From: CAVTWY01 sp963738575
GTDB lineage: Bacteria; Pseudomonadota; Gammaproteobacteria; Burkholderiales; Burkholderiaceae_C
NCBI GenBank assembly: GCA_963738575.1
Contig: CAVTWY010000002.1
Coordinates: forward strand, 1,364,001-1,428,000
DNA: 64,000 nt
Reading direction: 5' to 3'
A program made the position numbers and the translations under genes. A model generated the notes under the pieces. The model was not told the DNA's origin, did not search any database, and saw nothing but the letters and a program-made list of their open reading frames with translations. Numbering within the stretch: the first letter of the stretch is position 1; each line of letters opens with the position of its first letter. Below, one piece after another: positions 8,762 through 17,730 of the stretch.

Positions 8762-9961
8762 ATGATGAGCGACGACAGCGGCTTGCCTCACCAAGACGGC
8801 GACGCCAGCGCCCTTCCCTTGGCTGGCCTGCGGGTGATCGAATTCACCCACATGGTGATGGGCCCCACCTGCGGCATGATCCTGGCCGACCTGGGCGCGG
8901 AGGTCATCAAGATCGAGCCCCCCGGGGGCGACAAGACACGCAAGCTGCCGGGGTTGGGCATTGGCTTCTTCCGCAGCTTCAACCGCAACAAGAAGAGCGT
9001 CGTCATCGACGTCAACACGCTCGAGGGCCTGGCCACGGCCAAGGCGTTGATCGCGCAAAGCGACGTCTTGTTGGAGAACTTTCGACCCGGCTTGATGGAC
9101 AAGCTCGGTCTGGGCTACGAGGCGCTTGCCGAGACCAGCCCTGGCCTGATCTATGCCTCGCACAAGGGCTTCTTGCCCGGCCCCTACGACAAGCGGTTGG
9201 CGCTCGACGAGGTGGTGCAAAACATGGCCGGTCTGACCTACATGACAGGCCCCAAGGGCCGGCCGCTGCGCGCGGGAAGCAGTGTCAACGACATCATGGG
9301 CGGCATGTTTGCGGCCATCGGCGTGCTAGCTGCGCTGCGCGAGCGCGAGCGCACAGGCAAGGGCCAGGAAGTGCAGGCCGCGTTGTTTGAGAACTGCTGC
9401 CTACTGGCCTCCCAGCACATGATGCAGTTCCAGATGACTGGCGAACCGGCGCCGCCGATGCCCTCGCGCGTGTCGGCGTGGAGTGTCTACGACACCTTCA
9501 TCGTGGCCGACGAAGAACAGCTCTTCATCGGCGCCGTGAGCGACAAGCAGTTCCAGATTCTGTGCAAGGTCATCGATCGCATGGATCTGGCTGATGACGA
9601 AGCGCTGGCGACCAACGCGCAGCGCGTGGCGCTGCGCCCCGAGTTGCTGAAGTGGCTCGGCGACACGCTCAGGCACCACAAGATCGACGAATTGATGCCC
9701 AAGCTCGAGGCCGCAGGCATCCCCTACGCACCCGTGGTGCGACCCGATCAGCTCGTCACCGACCCGCACCTGATTGAAAGCGGTGGCTTGGTCGACATGC
9801 CCACCGACGACGGCGGCTCGACCAAGGTCGTTCTGCTGCCGCTGTTGATGGCGGGGCGCCGACCCGGCGTGCGCCGACCTTTGCCCAAAGTCGGCGAACA
9901 CACCGATCAAATCCTGAGCGCCCTGCGCCGCCAACCCATCCCCAAGGAGACAACCCCATGA
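8762..9961 (+). CDS. Class III (CaiB/BaiF) CoA-transferase
   Basis: This 399-residue protein is the second CaiB-type transferase. It has LAGLRVIEFTHMVMGPTCG, ADLGAEVIKIEPPGGD and the expected catalytic D177 in SSVNDIMGGM. It lies 23 nt after the lyase gene and overlaps the next Bug gene by ATGA. Linkage to the lyase suggests that it activates the acid whose CoA ester the lyase cleaves, with succinyl-CoA or acetyl-CoA as possible donor. The donor is inference. MM at the start leaves 8762 or 8765 as start; the Shine-Dalgarno sequence (ACGGAAA) is weak. Confidence 0.87.
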   Translation: MMSDDSGLPHQDGDASALPLAGLRVIEFTHMVMGPTCGMILADLGAEVIKIEPPGGDKTRKLPGLGIGFFRSFNRNKKSVVIDVNTLEGLATAKALIAQSDVLLENFRPGLMDKLGLGYEALAETSPGLIYASHKGFLPGPYDKRLALDEVVQNMAGLTYMTGPKGRPLRAGSSVNDIMGGMFAAIGVLAALRERERTGKGQEVQAALFENCCLLASQHMMQFQMTGEPAPPMPSRVSAWSVYDTFIVADEEQLFIGAVSDKQFQILCKVIDRMDLADDEALATNAQRVALRPELLKWLGDTLRHHKIDELMPKLEAAGIPYAPVVRPDQLVTDPHLIESGGLVDMPTDDGGSTKVVLLPLLMAGRRPGVRRPLPKVGEHTDQILSALRRQPIPKETTP

Positions 9962-10926
9962 ACTTCTCGACTTTTCGCCGCGGCGTCCTAACGACCCTGC
10001 TGCTTACCAGCGTTGGCGCTTATGCGCAGTCTGCACCGCCACTGCGCGTGATCCTGCCGGTGGGCCCCGGGTCGGGCGTTGACGTGATCGTGCGCTCGAC
10101 GCAGAACGCACTGTCCAAGGCGCTGGGTGGCCAGACCGTCGTGATCGAGAACCTACCCGGCGCCGGCGGCATCACCGGCACGCAGGCGCTCGTGAATGCA
10201 GCACCCGATGGCAACACCATCGCCATCGTGTCGAACAACCACGCCGTGAACCCGAGCGTGTTCAAGAAGATTCCGTACGACAGCCAAGCCGACATCACAC
10301 CCATCAGTGTGGTCGGCGGCTCGCCCTTCGTCCTCGTGGTCAACCCGAACAAGGTGACCGCCAAGAGCGCCAAAGAGCTGCAAGCCTTTCTCAAGGCCAA
10401 GCCGGACGCCTACAACTACGCGTCGTCCGGCAACGGCACCATCATCCACTTGGCCGGCGAGATGTTTGTTGACGCCGCAGGCGTACAAGTCAAGCACATT
10501 CCTTACAAGGGCATGGGTCCGATGCTGACCGACATCATCGGTGGTCAGGTCGAGATGGGCGCCGCCGCTGTGGCAGCCGTTCAGGGGCACTTGAAGAGTG
10601 GTGCGCTGCGAGCCATCGGCGTGATGGGCAAGGCACGCGTGCCCTCCCTGCCGGACGTGCCCACGATTGCCGAACAGGGCTTCCCGGATGTCGACGTGGC
10701 TGGCTGGTTCGCCGTGATTGGCCCCAAGGGCCTGCCAGCGGCCCAGGTCAAGCGCCTGCACGACGCCGTGACAGCCGCGTTCAACGACGCAGAAGTCAAG
10801 GCAGGCTTCGCCAAGCGCGACGACTTCCTCAGCCTGACGACGCCAGACGCCGCCGTGCAGTTCTTCAAGACCGAGCAGGATCGCTACGCTCGGCTGGTCA
10901 AGAAAGCTAACATCACGCTTGACTGA
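9958..10926 (+). CDS. Bug/TctC-family periplasmic solute-binding protein
   Basis: This 322-residue protein has a signal peptide (basic FRRG, then a hydrophobic core, cleavage near AYAQS at about residue 23). Bug-family segments follow: LRVILPVGPGSGVD, NLPGAGGITGTQA, APDGNTIAIVSNN and IPYKGMGPMLTDIIGGQV. CCAAGGAGACAA precedes the ATG, which overlaps the stop of the CoA-transferase by four bases. Co-translation implies that the bound carboxylate is the pathway substrate. It ends region 1. Confidence 0.9.
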   Translation: MNFSTFRRGVLTTLLLTSVGAYAQSAPPLRVILPVGPGSGVDVIVRSTQNALSKALGGQTVVIENLPGAGGITGTQALVNAAPDGNTIAIVSNNHAVNPSVFKKIPYDSQADITPISVVGGSPFVLVVNPNKVTAKSAKELQAFLKAKPDAYNYASSGNGTIIHLAGEMFVDAAGVQVKHIPYKGMGPMLTDIIGGQVEMGAAAVAAVQGHLKSGALRAIGVMGKARVPSLPDVPTIAEQGFPDVDVAGWFAVIGPKGLPAAQVKRLHDAVTAAFNDAEVKAGFAKRDDFLSLTTPDAAVQFFKTEQDRYARLVKKANITLD

Positions 10927-10966
10927 ACGGCATACCGTCATGACAACCTGCTGGAGTTCCCCCTTT

Positions 10967-11025
10967 CCCGGACACTAACTTGAGCTTGTTCGGTCAACAC
11001 ATGAACGGGTGTGAAAATGTCCGGG
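10967..11025. repeat. Spaced inverted repeat at a compositional junction
   Basis: CCCGGACA (10967-10974) and TGTCCGGG (11018-11025) are perfect 8-bp inverted copies separated by 43 bp. They lie in the 279-bp gap between two Bug genes, where codon use shifts from strongly GC-ending to more mixed. The arrangement could be a degraded insertion-sequence end or a recombination footprint, or a long-loop hairpin. No transposase frame accompanies it. Confidence 0.35.
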
Positions 11026-11205
11026 ATCCTGGGGCAAGTCCGACTCCTGTTTGACATCCACCCAAGCCTCACCCTTCTTTGGCGGTGGATGCGCATGGCC
11101 GAGCCTCGTGCTCGACCCCTCACAGCACGCCTTAAGCTGCTGGCGCCGCAGACGTTAAACTTTGGGCCGCTCCCAAGCGTTCCCCACAGCACAGGACCCC
11201 TCACC

Positions 11206-12186
11206 ATGAACCCCAAGACGACCACCGCCAGGCTTTTGCTTTCTGCTTTTGCCCTGGCCATCGCGGCGCCCGGCGCCGCTTGGGCGCAGGCGTACCCCAA
11301 CAAGCCGATCCGCGCCGTGGTGCCATTCGCCCCAGGCAGCGCGACAGACCAGATCGGGCGCGCGTTTGCCGAAAAGATGGCGGCCATCCTGGGTCAACCG
11401 GTGGTGATCGACAACAAACCCGGTGCCAGCGGCATGTTGGGGGCCGACACGGTGGCCAAAGCGCCCAACGACGGCTACACGATTTTGGTGGGCACCAACA
11501 GCACCAACGCAGCCCTCAAGTTTTTGATGAAAAAGCTGCCCTACGACCAGGACAAAGATTTTGTGCCGGTGGGTTTTTTGGGCTCGGTGCCGTTGATGGT
11601 GGCGGTCAACGCCGACCTGCCCGTCAAAACCCTGCGTGAGTTCATCGACCTGGCCAAAGCCAAACCGGGGCAAGTCACCTTTGCGTATGCCAGTACATCG
11701 CAGCAGGTGTCGTCCGAGATGTTGGCGAGCATGGCGGGCGTGCAGATGAACGCCATCCCCTACAAGGCAGGCCCCGCTGCTATGACAGACTTGATCGGTG
11801 GCCAGGTCAACATGTTCACCGCCGACTTTGGCGTGACCGTGCCGCAGTACAAGGGCGGCAAGATTCGCGGTTTGGCCGTGACGTCGAGCAAGCGCGTGGC
11901 CGTGGTGCCCGAGCTGCCCACCGTGAACGAAGCACTGGGCTTGAAAGACTACGAGTTGATCGCCTACTTCGCGGTCTTTGCACCAGCCGGCACCCCTGCC
12001 GACGTCGTCACCAAACTTAACGCCGCCATCAATGCGGCAGCCAACAGCAAAGACCTGCAAGACAAGTTCCAGGCCATTGGCTTTTCCATCGACCCCGGTA
12101 CGCCCAACGATTTAGCGGTGCGCAACACGCGTGAAACGCAGAAGTGGGAGAAAACCATTCGCGAGGCGAAGATCGAGGCGCAGTAA
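11206..12186 (+). CDS. Bug/TctC-family periplasmic solute-binding protein
   Basis: This 326-residue protein has a signal peptide ending AAWAQA near residue 28, then AYPNKPIRAVVPFAPGSATD, DNKPGASGMLGADTVA, APNDGYTILVGTNSTN and IPYKAGPAAMTDLIGGQV, all typical of the Bug family. An open frame extends 65 codons upstream but is Arg/Leu-rich shadow; the ATG at 11206 gives a proper signal peptide. It is followed by a LysR gene in the same direction. Its ligand is unknown, probably a carboxylate. Confidence 0.9.
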   Translation: MNPKTTTARLLLSAFALAIAAPGAAWAQAYPNKPIRAVVPFAPGSATDQIGRAFAEKMAAILGQPVVIDNKPGASGMLGADTVAKAPNDGYTILVGTNSTNAALKFLMKKLPYDQDKDFVPVGFLGSVPLMVAVNADLPVKTLREFIDLAKAKPGQVTFAYASTSQQVSSEMLASMAGVQMNAIPYKAGPAAMTDLIGGQVNMFTADFGVTVPQYKGGKIRGLAVTSSKRVAVVPELPTVNEALGLKDYELIAYFAVFAPAGTPADVVTKLNAAINAAANSKDLQDKFQAIGFSIDPGTPNDLAVRNTRETQKWEKTIREAKIEAQ

Positions 12187-12232
12187 GGCCACCGAGTTGC
12201 CGCCAAGGGGTTCACGATCGATAGCCTTGGCC

Positions 12233-13219
12233 ATGCAGACCCCTAAGACCACCGACTTCGCCATCGAGATCACCGCCGACTTGCACAAGTGGCGGGCTTT
12301 TGTGGCCATCGGCGAGCTGGGCAGCCTCACACGCGCAGCCTTGTTCTTGGACAGCAACCAATCGCTGTTGAGCCGACAGCTCAATGCCTTGGAGCGCGAA
12401 TGCGGTGCCCGGTTGTTCAATCGCACCGGGCGTGGTGTGGAGCTGTCCGAGGTGGGAGCGCGCCTGTTTCCCCGTGTCAAAGCTTTGCTGTTGGAAGCCG
12501 AGCAGCTCGAGCGAGAGATTCGAGGCGAAGCCCGTGAACCTGCGGGTCGCGTGGCGCTGGGGTTTTTACCGTCCATCGCGCAGCCCTTGGTCGGGCGGCT
12601 GTTTTCGGAGATGCGCAGCCGCCATCCGGCGGTGAGCCTGAAAGTGCTGGAAGGTTCGAGCGGTCAAGTCGAAGAGTGGCTTGCCGACGCGCGGGTGGAC
12701 ATTGCCATCCTCTACCGCTACGGGCCGACCTTGCCCGACACGGAGCAATCGCTGGCCGTTGTGGACAGCTACCTGATTGGGCCTCCGGGCGACGCGCGGA
12801 CAGCCACCGCCGAAGTGCCTTTCGCGGCCTTGCATGAATTGCCCTTCATCCTGCCCAGCGCCCCCAATGGACTGCGCACAGCCCTTGACCTGATCGCCCG
12901 GCAGCAACACATCACACTGGCCCCCGCCGTCGAGGCTGACTCCCTCCCCTTGCAAAAGTCGTTGGTTGCGTCGGAGCGGCTTTACACCGTGCTGCCGCGG
13001 CACGCCGTATGGAGCGAGGTCGCCGATGGGCGACTGCAAGCGTCCCGCATCGTTGACCCGCCGTTTCAACGCACGGTGGCCATGGCTTTCTCCAAGTCCA
13101 AAGGGCCTGCTCGCGCCGTCACGGCGGTGGCATCACAAATTGTCGAGATCGTTGACGACATGGCGCGCGCCGGCATGTGGCAGCCCAGTGCAAGCACTGC
13201 ATTGCCCGGTCCGGCATAG
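12233..13219 (+). CDS. LysR-family transcriptional regulator
   Basis: This 328-residue regulator has its winged helix-turn-helix at about residues 18-78 (LHKWRAFVAIGELGSLTRAA, then NQSLLSRQLNALERECGARLFNR) and an effector-binding domain after about residue 105. The ATG at 12233 is 46 nt after the Bug gene. It is co-directional with the downstream CMD-like and amidohydrolase genes and is the likely local regulator of region 2. An effector cannot be predicted. Confidence 0.88.
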   Translation: MQTPKTTDFAIEITADLHKWRAFVAIGELGSLTRAALFLDSNQSLLSRQLNALERECGARLFNRTGRGVELSEVGARLFPRVKALLLEAEQLEREIRGEAREPAGRVALGFLPSIAQPLVGRLFSEMRSRHPAVSLKVLEGSSGQVEEWLADARVDIAILYRYGPTLPDTEQSLAVVDSYLIGPPGDARTATAEVPFAALHELPFILPSAPNGLRTALDLIARQQHITLAPAVEADSLPLQKSLVASERLYTVLPRHAVWSEVADGRLQASRIVDPPFQRTVAMAFSKSKGPARAVTAVASQIVEIVDDMARAGMWQPSASTALPGPA

Positions 13220-13293
13220 CTGGGATACGCGGCGCGGTGTGGCCTGCACCATGCAGGCCGCTAAGCTTGAGGTACCAACCAGGAGACTTAGAC

Positions 13294-13863
13294 ATGCCGC
13301 GCATCACGCTGCCCGAACCCAACACCATGGATGCAACGCAACGCCGCGTTCACGACAAAATTGTGGCGGGTCGCCGCGGCAAAGTTCAAGGGCCGCTGCG
13401 TGCCGCCCTGCACAACGCCGAGCTTGCCGATCGTTGGCAAGCACTGGGCGAGCTGCTGCGTTACAACACCACCTTGACGCCGCGTCAGTCGGAGCTGGCC
13501 ATCCTGGTGACGGGGCGCGCCTGCCAATCGCCGTTCGAGTGGTATGCCCACCGCTTGGAGGCTGAACGGGTTGGCATCGAACAACACGTCATCGAGGCGA
13601 TCCTTGCCCAGACTGCACCAACGCTGCCAGACACCACCGACGCCGTCATTGTTCAATTTGCCATCGAACTTAATCGCCACAACTCGGTATCTGACGGCAC
13701 TTACGCCGACGCACTGGCCCGCCTGGGCGAGCGCACGGTGGTCGAGCTGACCGCACTGGTGGGGTACTACACGATGGTCGCCATGACGCTCAACGCGCAC
13801 GAGATCCCATTGCCCGAGGGTGTGCCGCCCGCCTTCGCGCTGCCGCAACGGGACATGGCGTGA
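13294..13863 (+). CDS. Carboxymuconolactone decarboxylase (AhpD-like) family protein
   Basis: This 189-residue all-helical protein belongs to the CMD/AhpD-like group. The central segment SELAILVTGRACQSPFEWYAH is the usual core, with one Cys followed by a His seven residues later. The single-Cys form favours a decarboxylase- or lactonase-like role over AhpD-type peroxidase activity, which needs CxxC. AGGAGACTTAGAC precedes the ATG. The next gene, an amidohydrolase, overlaps its stop by GTGA, so the two products probably act in one ring- or lactone-processing route. Confidence 0.78.
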   Translation: MPRITLPEPNTMDATQRRVHDKIVAGRRGKVQGPLRAALHNAELADRWQALGELLRYNTTLTPRQSELAILVTGRACQSPFEWYAHRLEAERVGIEQHVIEAILAQTAPTLPDTTDAVIVQFAIELNRHNSVSDGTYADALARLGERTVVELTALVGYYTMVAMTLNAHEIPLPEGVPPAFALPQRDMA

Positions 13864-14675
13864 CCGAAGCGACGTCCGGTTGGGATTGCCACGCCCATTT
13901 GTTTGGGCCTTACAACCACTTTCCGCTGGCGCCAGAGCGAAGCTACACACCGCCCGAGGCCTTAGCGCCGGACTACTTGGCGCTGCTGTCGCGCCTGGGG
14001 CTGTCGCACGGCGTGCTGGTTCACCCGAGCGCGTATGGTGACAACTTCTCACTGCTGTTTGACGCACTCGCGGCGCACCCGCAACTGCGCGGCGTGTTGG
14101 TGCTGCAACAGGACACAACGCTCAAAATCAGCGGCCTGCGCGCCAAGGGCATTCGGGCCGCACGCTTCAGCCATCGCAGCGGCATCGACGGCAACTTTGC
14201 CGGCAGCGCATCTTTTGCGGACCTGCTCACCATGGCGCCCGCACTGGCCAGCGCGGGTTTGCACGCCGAACTTTGGACGGACTGCCGCGCGCTGCCTGAC
14301 ATTGCCGAGCCACTGCGTCGGCTTCCAGTGCCAGTGGTGATTGACCACATGGGTGGGTTCAATGCTGATGCGGGCATTGACGAACCCGGTTTTGGTGCCC
14401 TGCTCTCCCTGGTGTCGTCGGGTCACGTTTGGGTCAAATTGTGTGCGTATCGCAACCTGCTGGGTGCCGCCAACTTCGAACGTGGCAAGCGGTTTCACGA
14501 TGCCTTGTTGCACGCCAACCCGCAGCGCTTGTTGTGGGGCAGTGATTGGCCTCACCTGCGCGTCACGCCAACACCTGATGCAGCCAATCTACTTGAAACC
14601 TTCAAGCGCTGGACAGCCAGCGACACCTTGGTTGAGCAGATCTTGGTGGGCAATCCCACCGCGCTTTACGGTTGA
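13860..14675 (+). CDS. TIM-barrel amidohydrolase (LigI / galactarolactone-isomerase-like)
   Basis: This 271-residue protein is in the amidohydrolase-2 group that includes 2-pyrone-4,6-dicarboxylate lactonase. Visible motifs are the N-terminal DCHAHLFGP (metal-site HxH of strand 1), VVIDHMGGF in mid-protein, and LLWGSDWPH near residue 228 carrying the conserved strand-8 Asp. The start is GTG, overlapping the previous stop (GTGA), so the two genes are translationally coupled. A lactone or pyrone substrate is likely. The exact one is unknown. Confidence 0.8.
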   Translation: MTEATSGWDCHAHLFGPYNHFPLAPERSYTPPEALAPDYLALLSRLGLSHGVLVHPSAYGDNFSLLFDALAAHPQLRGVLVLQQDTTLKISGLRAKGIRAARFSHRSGIDGNFAGSASFADLLTMAPALASAGLHAELWTDCRALPDIAEPLRRLPVPVVIDHMGGFNADAGIDEPGFGALLSLVSSGHVWVKLCAYRNLLGAANFERGKRFHDALLHANPQRLLWGSDWPHLRVTPTPDAANLLETFKRWTASDTLVEQILVGNPTALYG

Positions 14676-14708
14676 GCACGACGGTAGGAGATAGCTAGGC
14701 TTAACCGT
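14668..14708. terminator. Inverted repeat between convergent genes
   Basis: ACGGTTGAGC (14668-14677) pairs with GCTTAACCGT (14699-14708) over ten positions with one G-T wobble. It spans the stop codons of the convergent amidohydrolase and GST genes. The 21-nt loop is long and there is no clear U-tract, so it is only a possible bidirectional terminator. Confidence 0.3.
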
Positions 14709-15306
14709 CGACAGGTTCCGTTTTCAAAAAAGAGGGCCGCTTGCAAACGTCGGCGTACCAAGTGGCCAGTCGCGGCACTTGGTCCCGCCAACTCAGGGTG
14801 TCAAAGCGGTAGTCCAAATAGCCCAGGGCGCAGCCGATGGCGACGTGCCCAATCGAAAATTTGGCTCGTTGGAGGGCGTGTGCCTCGGCGTCGAGCTGCG
14901 TCAAGACCGCGTGCGTTTTTACCTCAAACGCGCCCGTCAGTGCCGACAAGGGCGCTACCCGCTCGCGTTCATTGCGCCACAAAATCAGTGCATCCAACAA
15001 GCCGTCACCCAGCGCTTGCCAGCGAAGCGCTTGCCACTTGTTGTCACCTGACGCGGGGAAAAGGGGCCCAGAGCCCACGTCATTCAAGTACTCACAAATG
15101 ACGGCCGAATCAAAGAGCGTGCGGCCATCGTCCAACACCAAGGTCGGGATCTTGGACAGTGGGTTGTCTTGCATCAGCTGCGGGTTGGGCCTGAGCATCG
15201 CTGCAACGGAACGGATCAACACCATGCGGTCGACCAGACCCAGTTCATGGGCACAAATCATCACCTTGCGAACGTAGGGCGATTTGGGTGACCAGTGGAG
15301 CTTCAT
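14701..15306 (-). CDS. Glutathione S-transferase family protein
   Basis: This 201-residue protein has a thioredoxin-like N domain (LHWSPKSPYVRKVMI, with SPYVRKV at the glutathione site; later NPLSKIPTLVLDDG and LFDSAVICEYL) and an alpha-helical C domain from about residue 85. It may conjugate or isomerise a pathway intermediate, as GSTs in aromatic catabolic clusters often do. The ATG at 15306 overlaps the stop of the CaiB gene (TGATG); a GTG one codon earlier is possible. The two genes form an operon. Confidence 0.85.
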   Translation of the reverse strand: MKLHWSPKSPYVRKVMICAHELGLVDRMVLIRSVAAMLRPNPQLMQDNPLSKIPTLVLDDGRTLFDSAVICEYLNDVGSGPLFPASGDNKWQALRWQALGDGLLDALILWRNERERVAPLSALTGAFEVKTHAVLTQLDAEAHALQRAKFSIGHVAIGCALGYLDYRFDTLSWRDQVPRLATWYADVCKRPSFLKTEPVDG

Positions 15307-16535
15307 CACACCACCCCTGCCGCGCGAAGCGTTGCGATGTCTGCCGCAGCGTAGCCGAGTTCGGCCAGCACGTCGTCACTGTGTTGCCCCAACAGCGGCG
15401 GCGCGGCCTGGGTCTGCAACGGCGCGTCTGCAAACCGCATGGGGCTGCCCACCTGGGGCACATCGACCCCGCTCGGGTGTGGCACATTTTTGAGCATGCC
15501 ACGCGCCTTGACTTGCGGATCTTCAAACACGTCAGCCACCGAGTTGATCGCACCGCAAGGCACACCAGCCGCATCGAGCGCGGCGATCAACGGCGAACGG
15601 CCCCAAGCAGCAAACGCCTGGCGCAGTAGAGGCGAAAGCTCACGCGTGTGGCGAACGCGCTGCGCGTTGGTGGCAAAGCGCGCGTCGCCCGCCCACTCGG
15701 GATGGCCCAAAGCTTCGCAAAGCTTGGCAAATTGCCCGTCGTTGCCCACCACAAGAATGACATCACCGTCGGCACACGCAAAAACGTCCTGCGGCTGGAT
15801 GTTAGGGTGTGCGTTGCCATTGCGCTTGGGCACTTGGCCCGACACCAAGTAGTTCATCGCTTGGTTGGACAGCGTCGCAACTTGAACGTCAAGCATCGCG
15901 ATGTCGATGGTGTCGCCCACGCCCGTTTTGTCGCGCCGCGCGAGTGCAGCCAGCACGGCCACGGCAGCGTACATGCCAGACATCAGGTCGACGATGGGGA
16001 TGCCAACTTTTTGCGGGCCGCCGCCGGGCTGGTCGTCTTTTTCACCGGTCACACTCATCAAACCGCCCATGGCCTGGATCAGGAAGTCATAGGCGGGTTG
16101 GTCCCGGCGTGGGCCGGTTTGACCGAAGCCCGTGATCGAGCAGTAAATGAGCCGCGGATTGACCTTGCGCAACGACGCTTCATCCAGACCGTAACGCGCC
16201 AACGTACCGGCTTTGTAGTTCTCGAGCACGATGTCGGCCTTCAGCGCCAACTCACGCACGATGCGCTGGCCTTCGGGCTTGTCGAGGCTGACCGTGATTG
16301 ATCGTTTGCCACGGTTGACGGCCAGGTAGTAGCCCGCCTCTTGCGTGTCCCGGCCGTCGGGGCCCTTCAAGAAAGGTGGGCCCCAGGCACGGGTGTCATC
16401 ACCCACACCTGGGCGTTCGACCTTGATCACCTCAGCGCCCAAGTCGGCGAGGATCTGCCCCGCCCACGGCGCGGCCAAAATGCGGCTCAGGTCCAAGACC
16501 TTGACGTGGGACAGGGGGCCGGCTTGGGGGTTCAT
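15306..16535 (-). CDS. Class III (CaiB/BaiF) CoA-transferase
   Basis: This 409-residue third CaiB paralogue begins VKVLDLSRILAAPWAGQ and has ADLGAEVIKVERPG. The expected catalytic D183 is in GIPIVDLMSGMY. A GTG at 16571 would add 12 residues; the ATG at 16535 is preferred because GGAGAGACGCCAGG precedes it. It is divergent from a Bug gene at 16746, with a 210-bp intergenic region between them, and co-transcribed with the GST. It probably activates an organic acid taken up with help from the nearby Bug proteins. Confidence 0.87.
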   Translation of the reverse strand: MNPQAGPLSHVKVLDLSRILAAPWAGQILADLGAEVIKVERPGVGDDTRAWGPPFLKGPDGRDTQEAGYYLAVNRGKRSITVSLDKPEGQRIVRELALKADIVLENYKAGTLARYGLDEASLRKVNPRLIYCSITGFGQTGPRRDQPAYDFLIQAMGGLMSVTGEKDDQPGGGPQKVGIPIVDLMSGMYAAVAVLAALARRDKTGVGDTIDIAMLDVQVATLSNQAMNYLVSGQVPKRNGNAHPNIQPQDVFACADGDVILVVGNDGQFAKLCEALGHPEWAGDARFATNAQRVRHTRELSPLLRQAFAAWGRSPLIAALDAAGVPCGAINSVADVFEDPQVKARGMLKNVPHPSGVDVPQVGSPMRFADAPLQTQAAPPLLGQHSDDVLAELGYAAADIATLRAAGVV

Positions 16536-16745
16536 CCTGGCGTCTCTCCAATGCAATGCGTTGTTGGGCACTCTAGGCCCCCACGGGGTTTTTGCCTACT
16601 CGCGGGCGAACAACACTGGCTTGCGCCTGACCGCATAACCGCCGCCATGCCTTGCAGCCCGCGCATAGCTGAGTTGCGGCCTTGGCGCCTTACATGATCT
16701 GCCATGTGCGATCAAACTGCCCGTTGATTCGCCCCAGGAGACCCG

Positions 16746-17720
16746 ATGGCACACGCACTGAGATTCGCCGCACTTTGCATCGCCACCATGGCGCTTTCAA
16801 CGGCCCACGAAGCTGCCCACGCCCAAGCATGGCCTGCCAAGCCGATTCGCCTTGTGGTGCCTTACGCCGCTGGAGGGCCCGCTGATGTGATCACTCGTCT
16901 CGTGGCCAAGAAGGCGGGCGAGAGTCTGCAGCAAACCATCATCGTCGACAACCGCGGCGGCGCCGGTGGAACGCTTGGCGTCGATGCCGCACTCAAATCG
17001 ACACCCGACGGCTACACCTTTGCGCTGACGGGCCAAGGGCCCTTGGCGGGCATGCCCAACCTGACAAAAGTGCCTTACCTCTTGGCCGACGTGCAGTACC
17101 TGACGGTGGTGGCGCGCGGCCCCGCCGTTATTGTGGTGGCCAAAAAGGTGGCCGCCAACAACTTGGGCGAATTCATCAAGCTCGCCAAAGCGGCGCCCGG
17201 CAAACTCAACTACGGGTCGGCCGGGCCAGGCACCTCGCCTCACATTGGCGCCGAGTTGCTCAAAATGGAAGCTGGCATCGACCTTTTGCACGTGCCCTAC
17301 AAGGGTGCTGCCCCAGCCATGACGGCGCTATTGGGGGGCGAGATCGACGTGGCCGTGGTCGACTTGCTCAACGTGTTGCCTCACGTTGCGGCCGGTTCGC
17401 TCAAGGTACTTGCGGTGGCCAGCCCCGCCCGCGCGCCGCAACTTCGCGACGTACCCACCACCCAAGAGGCCGGGTTGCCCGGCGTCGTGATGGACACCGT
17501 CTATGGCGTGATTGCAGGCCCCGGTGTGCCAGCGGATGTGCTGAGCAAGTTCAGGGACGCCATGGCAGCGGCCGTGCAATCGGCCGACGTGAAGGAGCAG
17601 CTTCTCAAACAGGGTGTGATTGCGGTGACGTCGACGCCGCAAGAGTACAAAGCCCTGATGCAATCTGAATTTGACAAATGGCAGCGCGTCGTGGCCAAAG
17701 GCAAAATAACTCTGGAATAA
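16746..17720 (+). CDS. Bug/TctC-family periplasmic solute-binding protein
   Basis: This 324-residue protein has a signal peptide ending AAHAQA near residue 27, then AWPAKPIRLVVPYAAGGPAD, DNRGGAGGTLGVDAA, TPDGYTFALTGQG and VPYKGAAPAMTALLGGEI. CCCAGGAGACCCG precedes the ATG. Another Bug gene follows after 10 nt. Tandem Bug genes usually arise by duplication, but these two differ in much of their sequence, which suggests different ligands. Confidence 0.9.
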   Translation: MAHALRFAALCIATMALSTAHEAAHAQAWPAKPIRLVVPYAAGGPADVITRLVAKKAGESLQQTIIVDNRGGAGGTLGVDAALKSTPDGYTFALTGQGPLAGMPNLTKVPYLLADVQYLTVVARGPAVIVVAKKVAANNLGEFIKLAKAAPGKLNYGSAGPGTSPHIGAELLKMEAGIDLLHVPYKGAAPAMTALLGGEIDVAVVDLLNVLPHVAAGSLKVLAVASPARAPQLRDVPTTQEAGLPGVVMDTVYGVIAGPGVPADVLSKFRDAMAAAVQSADVKEQLLKQGVIAVTSTPQEYKALMQSEFDKWQRVVAKGKITLE

Positions 17721-17730
17721 GGGGCAACGA

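Noticed and set aside
10938..11387. Minus-strand open frame across the junction, possible transposase end
   Set aside because: The translation has no recognisable transposase motif; only the inverted repeat is kept.
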